From contig NZ_JQKB01000001.1 of assembly GCF_000745835.1 (NCBI RefSeq), positions 168,480-232,479 on the forward strand: DNA of 64,000 bases, in the 5' to 3' direction. The position numbers were made by a program, and so were the translations under genes. The first letter of the stretch is position 1, and every line of letters starts with the position of its first letter. The notes beneath the pieces are model-generated. The model saw only the letters and a list, made by a program, of their open reading frames with translations, had not been told where the DNA came from and did not search any database. The stretch comes from Belnapia moabensis DSM 16746 (GTDB taxonomy: Bacteria; Pseudomonadota; Alphaproteobacteria; Acetobacterales; Acetobacteraceae). Of this stretch, positions 18,505 through 31,401 are shown piece after piece.

Positions 18505-20277
18505 ATGACCCCCGCCGAACGCCTCGCCGCCCTCCGCGCCGAACTCGCCCGCGCCGGGGTCGATGGCTTCCTCATCCCCCGCGCCGACGAATATCTCGGC
18601 GAGTACGTCCCCCCTTCCGGCGAGCGCCTCGCCTGGCTCACCGGCTTCACCGGCAGCGCCGGCCTCGCCGTGGTGCTGATGGACCGCGCCGCCCTCTTCA
18701 CCGATGGCCGCTACACCACCCAGGCGGCCCAGCAGACCGACACGGCACTCTGGGAGCAGCGCCACATCACCGAGCAGCCCGCCGCCGACTGGCTCGCCGA
18801 GCACGCCGCTGGCAAGCGGATCGGCTACGACCCCTGGCTCCACTCTGAAGGTGCCCTGGCCCGCCTCGAGCGCCCCGGCCTCACCTTCGTCCCTCTGTCG
18901 GCCAACCCGCTCGACGCCATCTGGACCGATCGCCCCGCCCCGCCCATGGCCGAGGCCCGCCCGCACCCGCTGCGCTATGCCGGCGTCGCTGCCTCGGAAA
19001 AACGCGCCGCCGCCGCCGAGGCCCTCCGCACCGCCGGCGAGGACGCCGCCGTACTCGCCGACCCCCACTCCCTCGCTTGGCTACTGAACATCCGCGGCGG
19101 CGACCTCGACCACACCCCGCTCGCCCTCGGCTTCACCCTGCTGCGCGCCGATGCCTCGACCGAGTTTTACATGGATCCGGCGAAGGTCCCCGCCGAGACC
19201 CGCGCCCATCTCGGCAATGACGTCGTGGTCCGCCCTCGCACCGAGCTTCCTGCCGCCCTGGCTGGCCTTGCAGGGAAGGCGGTCCGCCTCGACCCGGAGG
19301 CGACGCCCGCCTGGTTCGCCGCCCGCCTGCGCGAGGTCGGCGCCACCATCGCTCCGGGAGACGATCCCTGCCGCCTGCCGCGCGCCTGCAAGAACACGGT
19401 GGAGCGGGAAGGTGCCCGCAGCGCCCACAGGCGGGATGCGGTGGCGCTCGCCCGCTTCCTCGCCTGGTTCGCCGCCGCTGCACCCAAGGGCCGCGAGACG
19501 GAGATGAGCGCCGCCGAGCGCCTGCTTGCCTTCCGCCGAGAGGTGCCGCTCTTCCAGGCCGAGAGCTTCCCCGCCATCAGCGGCGCCGGCGAGAACGGTG
19601 CCGTCATCCATTACCGCGCGACGCCGGAAACCAACCGCCCCATCCGCCCGGACGAATGCTACCTGACCGACAGCGGTGCCCAGTTCCTCGACGGCACCAC
19701 CGATGTGACGCGCACGCTCTGGACCGGTCCCGGTCCGGCGCCCCAGGCGCTTCGCGCCCGCTACACCCGCGTCCTTCAGGGCCATGTCGCGCTGGCCACG
19801 CTGCGCTTCCCAAAAGGTGTCGCCGGGCCGCATATCGACGCCATCGCCCGCCGCGCCCTCTGGCAGGCCGGGCTCGACTTCGACCATGGCACCGGCCACG
19901 GTGTCGGCAGCTTCCTCTCGGTGCATGAGGGGCCCGCCTCCATCAGCCGCGCAGCGAAGCCCGTTCCGCTCGCTGCCGGGATGATCCTGTCTGACGAACC
20001 CGGCTACTACCTCCCCGGCCAGTACGGCATCCGCATCGAGAACCTGCTCCTCGTCCGTGACGCCGAGCCTCAGCCCGACCAGGTGAAGCCCTTCCTCGAA
20101 TTCGAGACCCTGACCCTCGCCCCCTATGCCCGCGCCCTGATCGAATCTGCCCTGCTTTCACCCGCCGAGCGCGACTGGATCGACGCCTACCACGCCCGCG
20201 TCCTCGCCCTGATCGCCCCTGGCTGCGACGCCGCCACCGCAGCCTGGCTGGAGGAGGCCTGCAGCCCGCTCAGCTGA
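18505..20277 (+). CDS. Xaa-Pro aminopeptidase, M24B family
   Basis: 590 residues, the long three-domain form (like eukaryotic XPNPEP1). Two N-terminal creatinase-like domains (about 1-290) precede a pita-bread catalytic domain with all metal ligands visible: TDSGAQF, DGTTDVTRT, GTGHGVGSF, SDEPGYY and GIRIEN. A C-terminal extension (LTLAPYARALIESALLSPAERDWI) is typical. It removes N-terminal residues before proline. No signal peptide, so cytosolic. Its 3' end overlaps the convergent RTX-like gene by eight bases. Confidence 0.92.
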   Translation: MTPAERLAALRAELARAGVDGFLIPRADEYLGEYVPPSGERLAWLTGFTGSAGLAVVLMDRAALFTDGRYTTQAAQQTDTALWEQRHITEQPAADWLAEHAAGKRIGYDPWLHSEGALARLERPGLTFVPLSANPLDAIWTDRPAPPMAEARPHPLRYAGVAASEKRAAAAEALRTAGEDAAVLADPHSLAWLLNIRGGDLDHTPLALGFTLLRADASTEFYMDPAKVPAETRAHLGNDVVVRPRTELPAALAGLAGKAVRLDPEATPAWFAARLREVGATIAPGDDPCRLPRACKNTVEREGARSAHRRDAVALARFLAWFAAAAPKGRETEMSAAERLLAFRREVPLFQAESFPAISGAGENGAVIHYRATPETNRPIRPDECYLTDSGAQFLDGTTDVTRTLWTGPGPAPQALRARYTRVLQGHVALATLRFPKGVAGPHIDAIARRALWQAGLDFDHGTGHGVGSFLSVHEGPASISRAAKPVPLAAGMILSDEPGYYLPGQYGIRIENLLLVRDAEPQPDQVKPFLEFETLTLAPYARALIESALLSPAERDWIDAYHARVLALIAPGCDAATAAWLEEACSPLS

Positions 20278-21475
20278 CCCCGGCGAGGCTCCGCGTCCCC
20301 GTCACCTCGCCGCCATTGGCCCGGTTGTCGAAGACGAAGCTCACCCGCCCAGGCGTGTAGTTGCGGATGGTGATGGAGTCGCCCCCGCCCGGCATGGTGA
20401 GGGTGAGGTCCGTGCCGGTGAGCGTCGCCGTCACATCCCCCGGCCCGAAGCCCTGCAGCACCAGCGCGGCATGGGCGCTGCCATGTCCTGGCTCGCTTGC
20501 GGCCGGCAACTCCATGCGGAATCCGCTCCAGTCATCGAGGCCGACCGTCTGCGCCTCGATTAGCCCGCTCTCGTCGCCGATCACCGGCCGCGAACCGCCC
20601 TGCCGCAGGCCGCTCTCGAGGGGCGGCAGGACGATCTCATCCACCCCGTCGCCCGGCCGGTAGAGCAGCGTCGAGAGCTCCGCATTGCCGAGATAGACGG
20701 TATCCTTGCCCGTCCCCGCATTCACCCATTGCGCCCCGCTGACGGTGTCGTTGCCGGCACCGGAGGAGACGGTCGTCCCCATCCCCTGCACCGCGATCAC
20801 GTCGCTGCCCTTGCCGCTGCGGACCGTGCCGTAATGCCCGGTGACGGTCGCCATGTTGTCGCCATCGCCAAGGTCGATGTCGCTGAAATCCCCGAAGCGC
20901 GCCGAAACCTGATCATCCCCCGCCCCGGCATCAAGGCTGAGCCGCCCCGTCGTCTCAGCCGCGATCAGGTCCTTCCCGCCGCCCGTGCTGACGCGCAGCG
21001 AGGCCGGCTGCGCCCGGTCCGCGACCAGCGCATAGGCGCTGATGAGATTGTCGCCGGCCGCCGCCTTGACTTCCACCATCGCTCCACCCGCCGGGGCGAT
21101 GGCCGCGCTCGAAGTGACGCTCCCCGTCGAGGCGGGGTCGACCTCCACCCCCGCGATCGCTGGTGGCCCCTTGCTGCCCGATACCGCCGTGACCGTCCCC
21201 GCCCCGCTGAGCGTCCCCGATCCCGGCGCGGTCAGCCTGATTCCCGGCGGCCCATAGACCTGCGGCGCCGAAGGCTGCGCCTGCCCGCCATTCATCGCCT
21301 GGATCAGGCCCAGCAGCAGCCGCGCCTGCGCCGACAACTCGACGCTGTCCTGCGTCCGTCCGCCGGCCGCGGGTGGCGTGGCGGCTGGGCCGCCAGCATT
21401 GCCGCCGGCTGTGCCTGGCATTGCCCGGGTATAGGCCTGTCTGGCCCAGAGGCTGAGGTCTGCTGCGGTGAGCAT
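20270..21475 (-). CDS. RTX-like calcium-binding repeat protein without enzyme domain
   Basis: 401 residues, acidic and Gly/Asp-rich. The central part (about 170-260) has degenerate RTX-like nonapeptides such as AGAGDDQVSARFGDFSDIDLG, SGKGSDVIAV, SGAGNDTVSG and AGTGKDTVYLG, giving a predicted parallel beta-roll. N-terminal residues 1-60 (DLSLWARQAYTRAM and a Pro/Ala/Gly stretch) are not a classical signal peptide. The C-terminus (LTLTMPGGGDSITIRNYTPGRVSFVF) resembles the end of type I secreted proteins. No catalytic domain is seen. Possibly an extracellular or surface protein; function unknown. Confidence 0.65.
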   Translation of the reverse strand: MLTAADLSLWARQAYTRAMPGTAGGNAGGPAATPPAAGGRTQDSVELSAQARLLLGLIQAMNGGQAQPSAPQVYGPPGIRLTAPGSGTLSGAGTVTAVSGSKGPPAIAGVEVDPASTGSVTSSAAIAPAGGAMVEVKAAAGDNLISAYALVADRAQPASLRVSTGGGKDLIAAETTGRLSLDAGAGDDQVSARFGDFSDIDLGDGDNMATVTGHYGTVRSGKGSDVIAVQGMGTTVSSGAGNDTVSGAQWVNAGTGKDTVYLGNAELSTLLYRPGDGVDEIVLPPLESGLRQGGSRPVIGDESGLIEAQTVGLDDWSGFRMELPAASEPGHGSAHAALVLQGFGPGDVTATLTGTDLTLTMPGGGDSITIRNYTPGRVSFVFDNRANGGEVTGTRSLAGVS

Positions 21476-21533
21476 GGCCTTGCGATGCGTTTTGCTCGCC
21501 CAGCATGGCCCTGCGAGGATTAAGGAAGGGTTC

Positions 21534-25369
<3,836 letters not shown>

Positions 25370-25376
25370 GAGCTGG

Positions 25377-26246
25377 CTAGAAAATCCAGTTCCAGGCCCG
25401 GCGCGCGAAGCCAGGCCGGTCGCCCGGAGCGGGCCGCGCGCCATCGACCAGAAGCGCGTAGCTGTCCTGGTACCAGGGGCTGCCGGGGAAGTTGTGGCCG
25501 AGCACCGCCGCCGTCTTCTTCGCCTCGTCTACCAGGCCGAGGGTGAGGTAGATCTCCGTCAGCCGGTGCAAGGCCTCGGGGACGTGGTTGGTGGTCTGGT
25601 AATCCTCGACCACCTTCCTGAAGCGCCCGATCGCGGCGCCATAGAGCTTCTGCCGCTGGTAGAAGCGGCCGATATTCATCTCCTTGCCCGCCAGGTGGTC
25701 GCGGCCGAGATCGAGCTTGAGCCGCGCATCCCGCGCATAGGCGCTGTCGGGGAAGCGGTTCACCACATCCTGCAGCGCCGCCATGGCCTGTTCCGTGGTG
25801 CGCTGGTCGCGGTCCGCCTCGGCGATCTGCTCGTAGTAGCAGAGCGCGCGCAGGTAATAGGCGTAGGCGATGTCGCGATGCGCCGGATGCAGCTGGATGA
25901 AGCGGTCCAGCGCGCCGATGGCTTCGGTGTAGCGGTTGCGCATGTACTCGCCATAGGCGGACATGATCTTCGCATTGGTCGCCCAGGCCGAGAGCGGATG
26001 GTCGCGCTCAACCTGATCGAACAGGTCGACCGCCAGCTGGTAGCGCCGCGCCTGCAATGCCTCGATGCCGGCCGCATAGAGTCCCTCAGGCGAGCGGTCG
26101 ATCACGTTGTTGGCCCGTGCGGCCGTCTGGCGCTCGGTGTCGAGGGTCGATTGCTTGCCGTCCCAGTTGCCGCCGAAGAGCGAGCAGCCCGGCAGCGCTG
26201 CGAGGGCAAGCCAGAGGGAGAGCAAGGGGGAAAGGCGTCGGATCAT
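25377..26246 (-). CDS. bamD: Outer-membrane assembly lipoprotein BamD
   Basis: 289 residues. The signal peptide ends in lipobox ALPGC (LWLALAALPGCSLFGG), then five TPR-like repeats follow (for example LYAAGIEALQARRYQLAVDLFDQV, with YYLRALCYYEQIAE and EALHRLTEIYLTLGL). BamD is the essential partner of BamA in inserting beta-barrel proteins. ATG 26246 is chosen because it starts the signal peptide; a much longer frame upstream is an antisense shadow of lpxC. It sits between lpxC and recN, a common order in this group. Confidence 0.93.
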   Translation of the reverse strand: MIRRLSPLLSLWLALAALPGCSLFGGNWDGKQSTLDTERQTAARANNVIDRSPEGLYAAGIEALQARRYQLAVDLFDQVERDHPLSAWATNAKIMSAYGEYMRNRYTEAIGALDRFIQLHPAHRDIAYAYYLRALCYYEQIAEADRDQRTTEQAMAALQDVVNRFPDSAYARDARLKLDLGRDHLAGKEMNIGRFYQRQKLYGAAIGRFRKVVEDYQTTNHVPEALHRLTEIYLTLGLVDEAKKTAAVLGHNFPGSPWYQDSYALLVDGARPAPGDRPGFARRAWNWIF

Positions 26247-26332
26247 CACGGACCGGTCGAAGGGGAGGGCCCGGCTTATAGCACGCCGCCGCCCGGGTCC
26301 ACAGTGTGCGCCAAGAGGACCCGGTGGCAGGT

Positions 26333-27307
26333 TCAGGCCACCGCCATCGCCGGCTGACGGGCAGTGGCATACTCGGCCGCCGGCAGCGCCTGCGGCAGGG
26401 TGAAGGAGGGCACTGCGCGCCAGTTGGCCCGATCGGCGAAGAGCGCCCGCAACAACCGATTGTTCAGTGCATGGCCGGAGCGATGCCCGCTGAACCGCCC
26501 GTGGATCGGCGCGCCGGCCAGCGCCAAGTCGCCCACCACATCGAGCAGCTTGTGCCGTACGAACTCGTCCGCCTGGCGCAGCCCGCCCGGGTTGAGCACC
26601 AGGGGCCCATCGACCACCACCGCATTGGCGAGGCTGCCGCCCTGGGCGAGGCCGGCGGCGCGCAGCCGGGCTACATCCTCCGCCAGGGTGAAGGTCCGCG
26701 CCTCGGCCAGCTCCGCCCGGAACTCGCGCGGCGAGATGCTCGCCTCGAGCGACTGGCGCCCAATCGCCGTGCCCGGGAAATCGATGGTGAGCGACGCCTC
26801 CAGCCGGTCGCCGCCGGTCGGCTCCAGCATGGCCCAGGCGGCGTCCGGGCCCTCGCCCTCCTGCACCCGCACCGGCCGCAGCACCTCGATCGCCTCCGGC
26901 AGGCCGAGCCCGGCCTGGGCGACGAGCCCGGTGCAATCGATCAGGAAGACGAAAGGCGCCGCCGAGCCGTCGAGGATCGGCACTTCCGGCCCGTCCAGCT
27001 CGACGATCGCGTCATTGACGCCGCAGCCGGCCAGCGCCGCCATCACATGCTCGACCGTGCCGACCCGCACCTCCGGCGCCTCGGCGGAGCCGAGGGCGGT
27101 GCAAAGCCGCGTGTCGACCACATGGTCGTACAAGGCGGGGATCTCGACCCCAAGATCGGTGCGGCGGAAGCGGATGCCGGCCCCGGCCTCGGCTGGGCGC
27201 AGGGTCAGGCTCACGCGCTTGCCGCTGTGCAGGCCGATGCCGACGCAGCCGATAGCGGCCTTCAGCGTCCGGCGGCGACCTGTCTCAAGCGGGAAGTATC
27301 CGTCCAT
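26333..27307 (-). CDS. lpxC: UDP-3-O-acyl-N-acetylglucosamine deacetylase
   Basis: 324 residues. LpxC motifs are present: ATIGCVGIGLHSG-like opening (AAIGCVGIGLHSGKRV), the zinc histidine in VGTVEHVMAALAGCGVNDA, DGPEVPILDGSAAPF, and the second metal/catalytic cluster DEFVRHKLLDVVGDLALAG. It catalyses the committed step of lipid A synthesis and is the target of proteolytic control in other bacteria. AGGGG is five bases before ATG 27307. The upstream 257-base gap holds the ftsZ terminator and an AT-rich patch likely to contain its own promoter. Confidence 0.95.
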   Translation of the reverse strand: MDGYFPLETGRRRTLKAAIGCVGIGLHSGKRVSLTLRPAEAGAGIRFRRTDLGVEIPALYDHVVDTRLCTALGSAEAPEVRVGTVEHVMAALAGCGVNDAIVELDGPEVPILDGSAAPFVFLIDCTGLVAQAGLGLPEAIEVLRPVRVQEGEGPDAAWAMLEPTGGDRLEASLTIDFPGTAIGRQSLEASISPREFRAELAEARTFTLAEDVARLRAAGLAQGGSLANAVVVDGPLVLNPGGLRQADEFVRHKLLDVVGDLALAGAPIHGRFSGHRSGHALNNRLLRALFADRANWRAVPSFTLPQALPAAEYATARQPAMAVA

Positions 27308-27417
27308 GCCTACCCCTGTTTGAAACCTGGAGCCTATGGAGAAAGCATCCAGGATGTCGTTGAGGCGTTTGCCCAGGACAATAGGTGGCACTGCCTCCTG
27401 GCTTGCGCGAGTCAAGC

Positions 27418-27475
27418 CTTATTACTTCATATTACGATATAACCAATTAATATTAAATGATTTTTGCGGCGCACA
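27418..27475 (-). promoter_or_regulatory. AT-rich patch upstream of lpxC
   Basis: About 58 bases with far more A/T than the rest of the window (includes TTAATATTAA and ATATTACGATAT), 110-170 bases before the lpxC ATG. It probably holds the lpxC promoter; I cannot place clear -35/-10 boxes. Confidence 0.4.
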
Positions 27476-27509
27476 TTGCAAGCGCAAGCCGTGATGAGCG
27501 CGGATGCAA

Positions 27510-27539
27510 AACGGGCCGCCCCGGTGAGGGCGGCCCGTT
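27510..27539 (-). terminator. Intrinsic terminator after ftsZ
   Basis: An 11-bp perfect stem (AACGGGCCGCC / GGCGGCCCGTT) with an 8-nt loop, followed on the minus strand by a short T-run (GTTTTGC). It lies 26 bases after the ftsZ stop and should end the mraZ-ftsZ transcript, making lpxC depend on its own promoter. Confidence 0.85.
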
Positions 27540-27564
27540 CCAGGCGACAGAATTCGGTGCGAAA

Positions 27565-29097
27565 TCAGTTCGACTGACGACGCAGGAAGGTCGGGATCTC
27601 GAAATCCACCTGTCCCTGCGGCGCCTCGGCCGGGCGCTGCGCCACCGGCTGGTCGAGCCGCGGGGCGACCGGCGCCGGGGTCGGCTCGGTCAGCGTCCGC
27701 CGCATGCCATTCTGCGCCGCGCCGGTGACGAGACCGAACAGGCCACGGAAGCCGCCTGCCGCCGGCCGGCTCGGAACGGCCGGCGCCTGCGCCGCGGCCG
27801 GGGGCACGGCAACCGGAGCCGTCACCGGTGCCACGGCAACGACCGGCTCTTCCTCGGCTTGGCCCATCACTTGAAGGTTCGGCGACGGCATGGCCTGCAC
27901 CGGAGCTGCGGCGACAGGCGCTGCCGCGACTGCGGTCCGCAGCGCGCCGCCACGCGCCGGCATCACCCGCGGCGCGCCGATCGGCCCAGCATTCGGCGCC
28001 ATGCCGGAGGTCGTAGCCGGCCTGCCTGGGCGTCCACCCGGGAGCATGGTCAGCCCCGCCGCCTGCGGTGCGGCTGCGGCAACCGGCGCTGCCTGCACGG
28101 CGACCGGAGCCGCCACCTGCGCCTGCTGTGCATCGATGCCCGTGGCGACGACCGAGACGCGCAGCCGCCCGTTCAGGTCCTCTTCCACCGAGGTGCCGAA
28201 GATGATCTGCGCATCCTCGTCCACTTCCTTGCGGATGCGGTTGGCGGCCTCGTCGACCTCGAAAAGAGTCATGTCGTAGCCACCGGTGATGTTGATCAGC
28301 ACGCCGCGCGCGCCGCGCAGCGATGCATCGTCCAGCAGTGGGTTGCTGATGGCGCGCTCAGCGGCCTTCACCGCGCGGTCATCGCCATCGGCCTCGCCGG
28401 TGCCCATCACCGCCTTGCCCATCTCCGCCATGACGGTGCGGATATCGGCGAAGTCGAGGTTCACCAGGCCCGGCTTGATCATCAGGTCGGTCACGCCGCG
28501 CACGCCGTCGTAGAGCACCTCATCCGCCAGCTTGAAGGCCTCGGCGAAGGTGGTGCGCTCCGTCGCCATCCGGAACAGGTTCTGGTTGGGGATGATGATC
28601 AGCGTGTCGACGAAATTCTGCAGCTCCTCGATGCCCGATTCGGAGGCCCGCTTGCGCTTCGGACCCTCGAAGTCGAAAGGCTTCGTCACCACGCCCACCG
28701 TCAGCACGCCCCGCTCGCGCGCCATGCGGGCGATGACCGGCGCCGCGCCCGTGCCAGTGCCGCCGCCCATGCCCGCGGTGATGAACACCATGTGGCAACC
28801 GTCGAGATGCCGTGCCAGCTCCTCCGTCGCTTCCTCGGCGGCGGCGCGGCCGATCTCCGGCTTCGCGCCCGCGCCGAGCCCCTGCGTCAGATGCGGGCCA
28901 AGCTGCACCCGCTTCTCCGCCTTCGAATGCACGAGCGACTGCGCATCCGTGTTGGCGACGACGAACTCGACCCCTTCGAGGCCCATGGCGATCATGTTGT
29001 TGACCGCATTCGTCCCGCCGCCACCGACGCCGATGACGGTGATGCGCGGGGTGAAATCGGTGTGCTGGATGACGGGCAGGGTCAGGTTGAGGGTCAT
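27565..29097 (-). CDS. ftsZ: Cell division GTPase FtsZ
   Basis: 510 residues. The tubulin signature GGGTGTG is at 111-117, N-terminal [19 protein letters not shown] is present, and the T7 loop follows ([11 protein letters not shown]). After the core (about 1-320) comes a long Ala/Pro/Val-rich disordered linker (about 325-490), then the conserved C-terminal peptide [12 protein letters not shown] that binds FtsA and other partners. FtsZ forms the division ring. ATG 29097 has GAGGAG at good distance; a longer frame to 29187 covers the intergenic DnaA box. It is last in the dcw block and is followed by a terminator. Confidence 0.97.
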   Translation of the reverse strand: MTLNLTLPVIQHTDFTPRITVIGVGGGGTNAVNNMIAMGLEGVEFVVANTDAQSLVHSKAEKRVQLGPHLTQGLGAGAKPEIGRAAAEEATEELARHLDGCHMVFITAGMGGGTGTGAAPVIARMARERGVLTVGVVTKPFDFEGPKRKRASESGIEELQNFVDTLIIIPNQNLFRMATERTTFAEAFKLADEVLYDGVRGVTDLMIKPGLVNLDFADIRTVMAEMGKAVMGTGEADGDDRAVKAAERAISNPLLDDASLRGARGVLINITGGYDMTLFEVDEAANRIRKEVDEDAQIIFGTSVEEDLNGRLRVSVVATGIDAQQAQVAAPVAVQAAPVAAAAPQAAGLTMLPGGRPGRPATTSGMAPNAGPIGAPRVMPARGGALRTAVAAAPVAAAPVQAMPSPNLQVMGQAEEEPVVAVAPVTAPVAVPPAAAQAPAVPSRPAAGGFRGLFGLVTGAAQNGMRRTLTEPTPAPVAPRLDQPVAQRPAEAPQGQVDFEIPTFLRRQSN

Positions 29098-29179
29098 GCG
29101 GGGATCTCCTCGCGGCAACGTAAACGAGAGGGACGCTTCATGCACCGGGACTTCAGCGCGCCGCCGCGATTTGCCCCGG

Positions 29180-29188
29180 TTATCCACA
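29180..29188. promoter_or_regulatory. Consensus DnaA box between ftsA and ftsZ
   Basis: TTATCCACA, a perfect match to the DnaA box, 83 bases before the ftsZ ATG in the only sizeable gap (112 bases) within the cluster. The surrounding sequence (AGAATTTTAATCG) is AT-rich and may carry an ftsZ promoter. DnaA is known to activate ftsZ in Caulobacter; here that link is inference. Confidence 0.5.
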
Positions 29189-29209
29189 AAAGAATTTTAA
29201 TCGACGGGC

Positions 29210-30505
29210 TCATGCGAGATCGCGCAGCCAGTTGACGAATCGACGGAATCTGCTTGCAGGACGTTCGAGCCCCGGCATCAGTTCCAGCAGCGGCCGCCCT
29301 TCGCCCGCGCCCCAGGCGAGCAGCCCGAGCGGCGCGGCGAATGCCGGCCCCGTCGCCGTCTCCGGCAGGCCGCGCACCGGGTGCGGCCGGCCGAGCCGCA
29401 CCTGCCGCTCCAGCACGCGCGCGGCGAGTTCGCGCACGCCAACGAGCTGGCTCGCGCCGCCGGTCAGCACCACGCGCCGCCCCATCTCCTGGCTGAGCCC
29501 GGCCGCCTCCATCCGGTCCTTCACCAGCTCAAAGGTCTCCTCAAGCCGCGGCCGGATGATGCCGATGATCATGGCACGCGGGATGCGGGCGATCTGGTCC
29601 TCCTCCTCGCCCACCTGCGGCACGGGAAGCCATTCGCGCTCATCGTCCGGCGCCCCGAGCACGCCGCCATGCAGCGTCTTCAGACGCTCTGCATGAGCGA
29701 TCGGCGTGGACAGCCCACGCGCCAGGTCATTGGTGACGTTCCAGCCGCCCACCGGGATCTGCGAGGTATGCAGCAGATGCCCCTCGGCAAAGACCGAGAT
29801 GCTCGTCGTCCCGCCGCCCATGTCGATGACCGTGGCGCCGAGCTGCTTCTCATCCTCCACCAGCGTGGCGAGGCCGGCGGCAAACGGTGCCGAGACCAGC
29901 TCCTCGACCACGAGGTCGCAACGCAAAAGCGTCGCGCCCAGATTGAGCAGCGAGGCCTGCGCCGCGTCGACCATGTGGAGCTTCGCCGCCACCGTCTCGC
30001 AGATCATCCCGCGCGGGTCCTCGGCGCCCGGCGTCGCATCCACGGTGAAGCCGAGCGGGAAGGCATGCACCGTCTCCCGCCCATCCTCCGCGCTGCGCCG
30101 CCGCCCTTCGCCCATGATGGCGCGGAGGTCGGCCTCGGTGATCGCCCGCCCGCCGATCGGCCATTGGATGTTCTGCTGCCGCGATTCCGGCTGGCCACAG
30201 GAGAGGTTGACGATCGCGCCCTTCAGCTGGGTATCCGCCATCTCCTCCGCCTGGCCGACCGCGGCGCGAATCGCACGCTCGGCCTCTTCCAGGTCGACGA
30301 TGTTGCCGCCCTTGATTCCCCGCGCCCGCTGCCAGCCGAAGCCGAGCGCCCGCGGTTCGCCGTCGTTCTCGATTCGCGCGATGACGCAGACAATCTTGGT
30401 CGAGCCGATATCGAGCACGCCGAAGATGCCATTGCGCGCGCCGCGCCGGCGCCGCCCCTGCACCGGCAGCCCCTCATGATGGCCGAGGCGCACGAGCTGG
30501 TTCAT
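29210..30505 (-). CDS. ftsA: Cell division actin-like protein FtsA
   Basis: 431 residues. Actin-fold motifs: FGVLDIGSTKIVCVIARI (phosphate 1), ATVIDMGGGTTSISVFAEGHLLH (phosphate 2) and VLTGGASQLVGV (adenosine). The SHS2 1C domain lies about 110-190. The C-terminus RFRRFVNWLRDLA is the amphipathic helix that tethers FtsZ to the membrane. A 25-residue basic N-terminal extension (QGRRRRGARNG) precedes the core. Its start overlaps the ftsQ stop by four bases. Confidence 0.95.
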   Translation of the reverse strand: MNQLVRLGHHEGLPVQGRRRRGARNGIFGVLDIGSTKIVCVIARIENDGEPRALGFGWQRARGIKGGNIVDLEEAERAIRAAVGQAEEMADTQLKGAIVNLSCGQPESRQQNIQWPIGGRAITEADLRAIMGEGRRRSAEDGRETVHAFPLGFTVDATPGAEDPRGMICETVAAKLHMVDAAQASLLNLGATLLRCDLVVEELVSAPFAAGLATLVEDEKQLGATVIDMGGGTTSISVFAEGHLLHTSQIPVGGWNVTNDLARGLSTPIAHAERLKTLHGGVLGAPDDEREWLPVPQVGEEEDQIARIPRAMIIGIIRPRLEETFELVKDRMEAAGLSQEMGRRVVLTGGASQLVGVRELAARVLERQVRLGRPHPVRGLPETATGPAFAAPLGLLAWGAGEGRPLLELMPGLERPASRFRRFVNWLRDLA

Positions 30506-31401
30506 CCGCGCCCACTCCTCACCCGCTGGACGGTCGGCTCCGGCGCCGGCGCCGCCTGCGAGGGCAGCCGCAGCACCAGCTTGTCCGGCAGGCGCAGGTC
30601 GATCGAGGCCAGCGGCCGGTCAAGCAGCCCCTGCTTCTGATGCAGCTCGGCAAGCCGCGCCAGCGCCGCCGCCTCCTGCCCGTCCGGCAGCAGCACGTCG
30701 ACGTTGTTGCGCAAGCGCAGGTTCCACCGCCGCTCCGCAACGCGCACCAGCGCATGGGTGCGGTCCTGCACCTCCGGCACGGTCTTCAGCAGCGCGACCA
30801 TCGGCCCCGCTACCCGGTTGGCGCCGGTGCCGACGATCAGAGGCAGGCGGCCGAAGGCGCCGACATTCTCGTTCGACACCACCTCGCCCTTCTCGTCGAT
30901 GACGGAGAAGCGCCCGTCCCGCTGCCAGATGGCGAAGGGCTGCCGCTCGGTGATCCGCACCCGGATGGTGCCGTTCAGGTGCCGCTCGACATGCGCCTGC
31001 TCGACCCAGGCAATCAGCTCCAGCCGCTCCTTCGCCACCTGCGGGTCGAAGGCAAGGATCGGGTCGCCGCGCCGAATGTTGAGCGCCTCCAGCACCAGAT
31101 CGGGCGGCGTGTTGCGGCTGCCCTCGAGCGTCACCTCCTGCACGGTGAGGCCGACACTGCCTGCGATCTCCGCCGCCCCATCCCAAAGAGCGGTGATCCG
31201 CCCGTAGGGATCGGCCGCCATCGTCGCCAGCGCCGCGGCGACCAGCACCCCGCCGGCGCCGAGCGCGAGCCCCGCCGGCCGCAGCAGCCCGCGCCGCCGC
31301 CGCAGCCAGAGCCGCAACCGGCTGGGGCGGGAGGGCGTCGCCTCCGCCTTGCTGCGCCGCACCGGCGCCTTGCCACGGGTTCGCGTCGTGTCAAGCGCCA
31401 T
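30502..31401 (-). CDS. ftsQ: Cell division protein FtsQ
   Basis: 299 residues. A basic cytosolic tail (about 1-45, rich in Arg/Lys) is followed by one membrane helix (about 50-70, [19 protein letters not shown]), the POTRA domain (about 85-155, [20 protein letters not shown]) and the FtsQ beta domain ([32 protein letters not shown]). FtsQ links early and late divisome proteins in the periplasm. ATG 31401 is used; it overlaps the end of ddl by 11 bases. An upstream ATG at 31455 lies deeper in ddl. Confidence 0.93.
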   Translation of the reverse strand: MALDTTRTRGKAPVRRSKAEATPSRPSRLRLWLRRRRGLLRPAGLALGAGGVLVAAALATMAADPYGRITALWDGAAEIAGSVGLTVQEVTLEGSRNTPPDLVLEALNIRRGDPILAFDPQVAKERLELIAWVEQAHVERHLNGTIRVRITERQPFAIWQRDGRFSVIDEKGEVVSNENVGAFGRLPLIVGTGANRVAGPMVALLKTVPEVQDRTHALVRVAERRWNLRLRNNVDVLLPDGQEAAALARLAELHQKQGLLDRPLASIDLRLPDKLVLRLPSQAAPAPEPTVQRVRSGRG

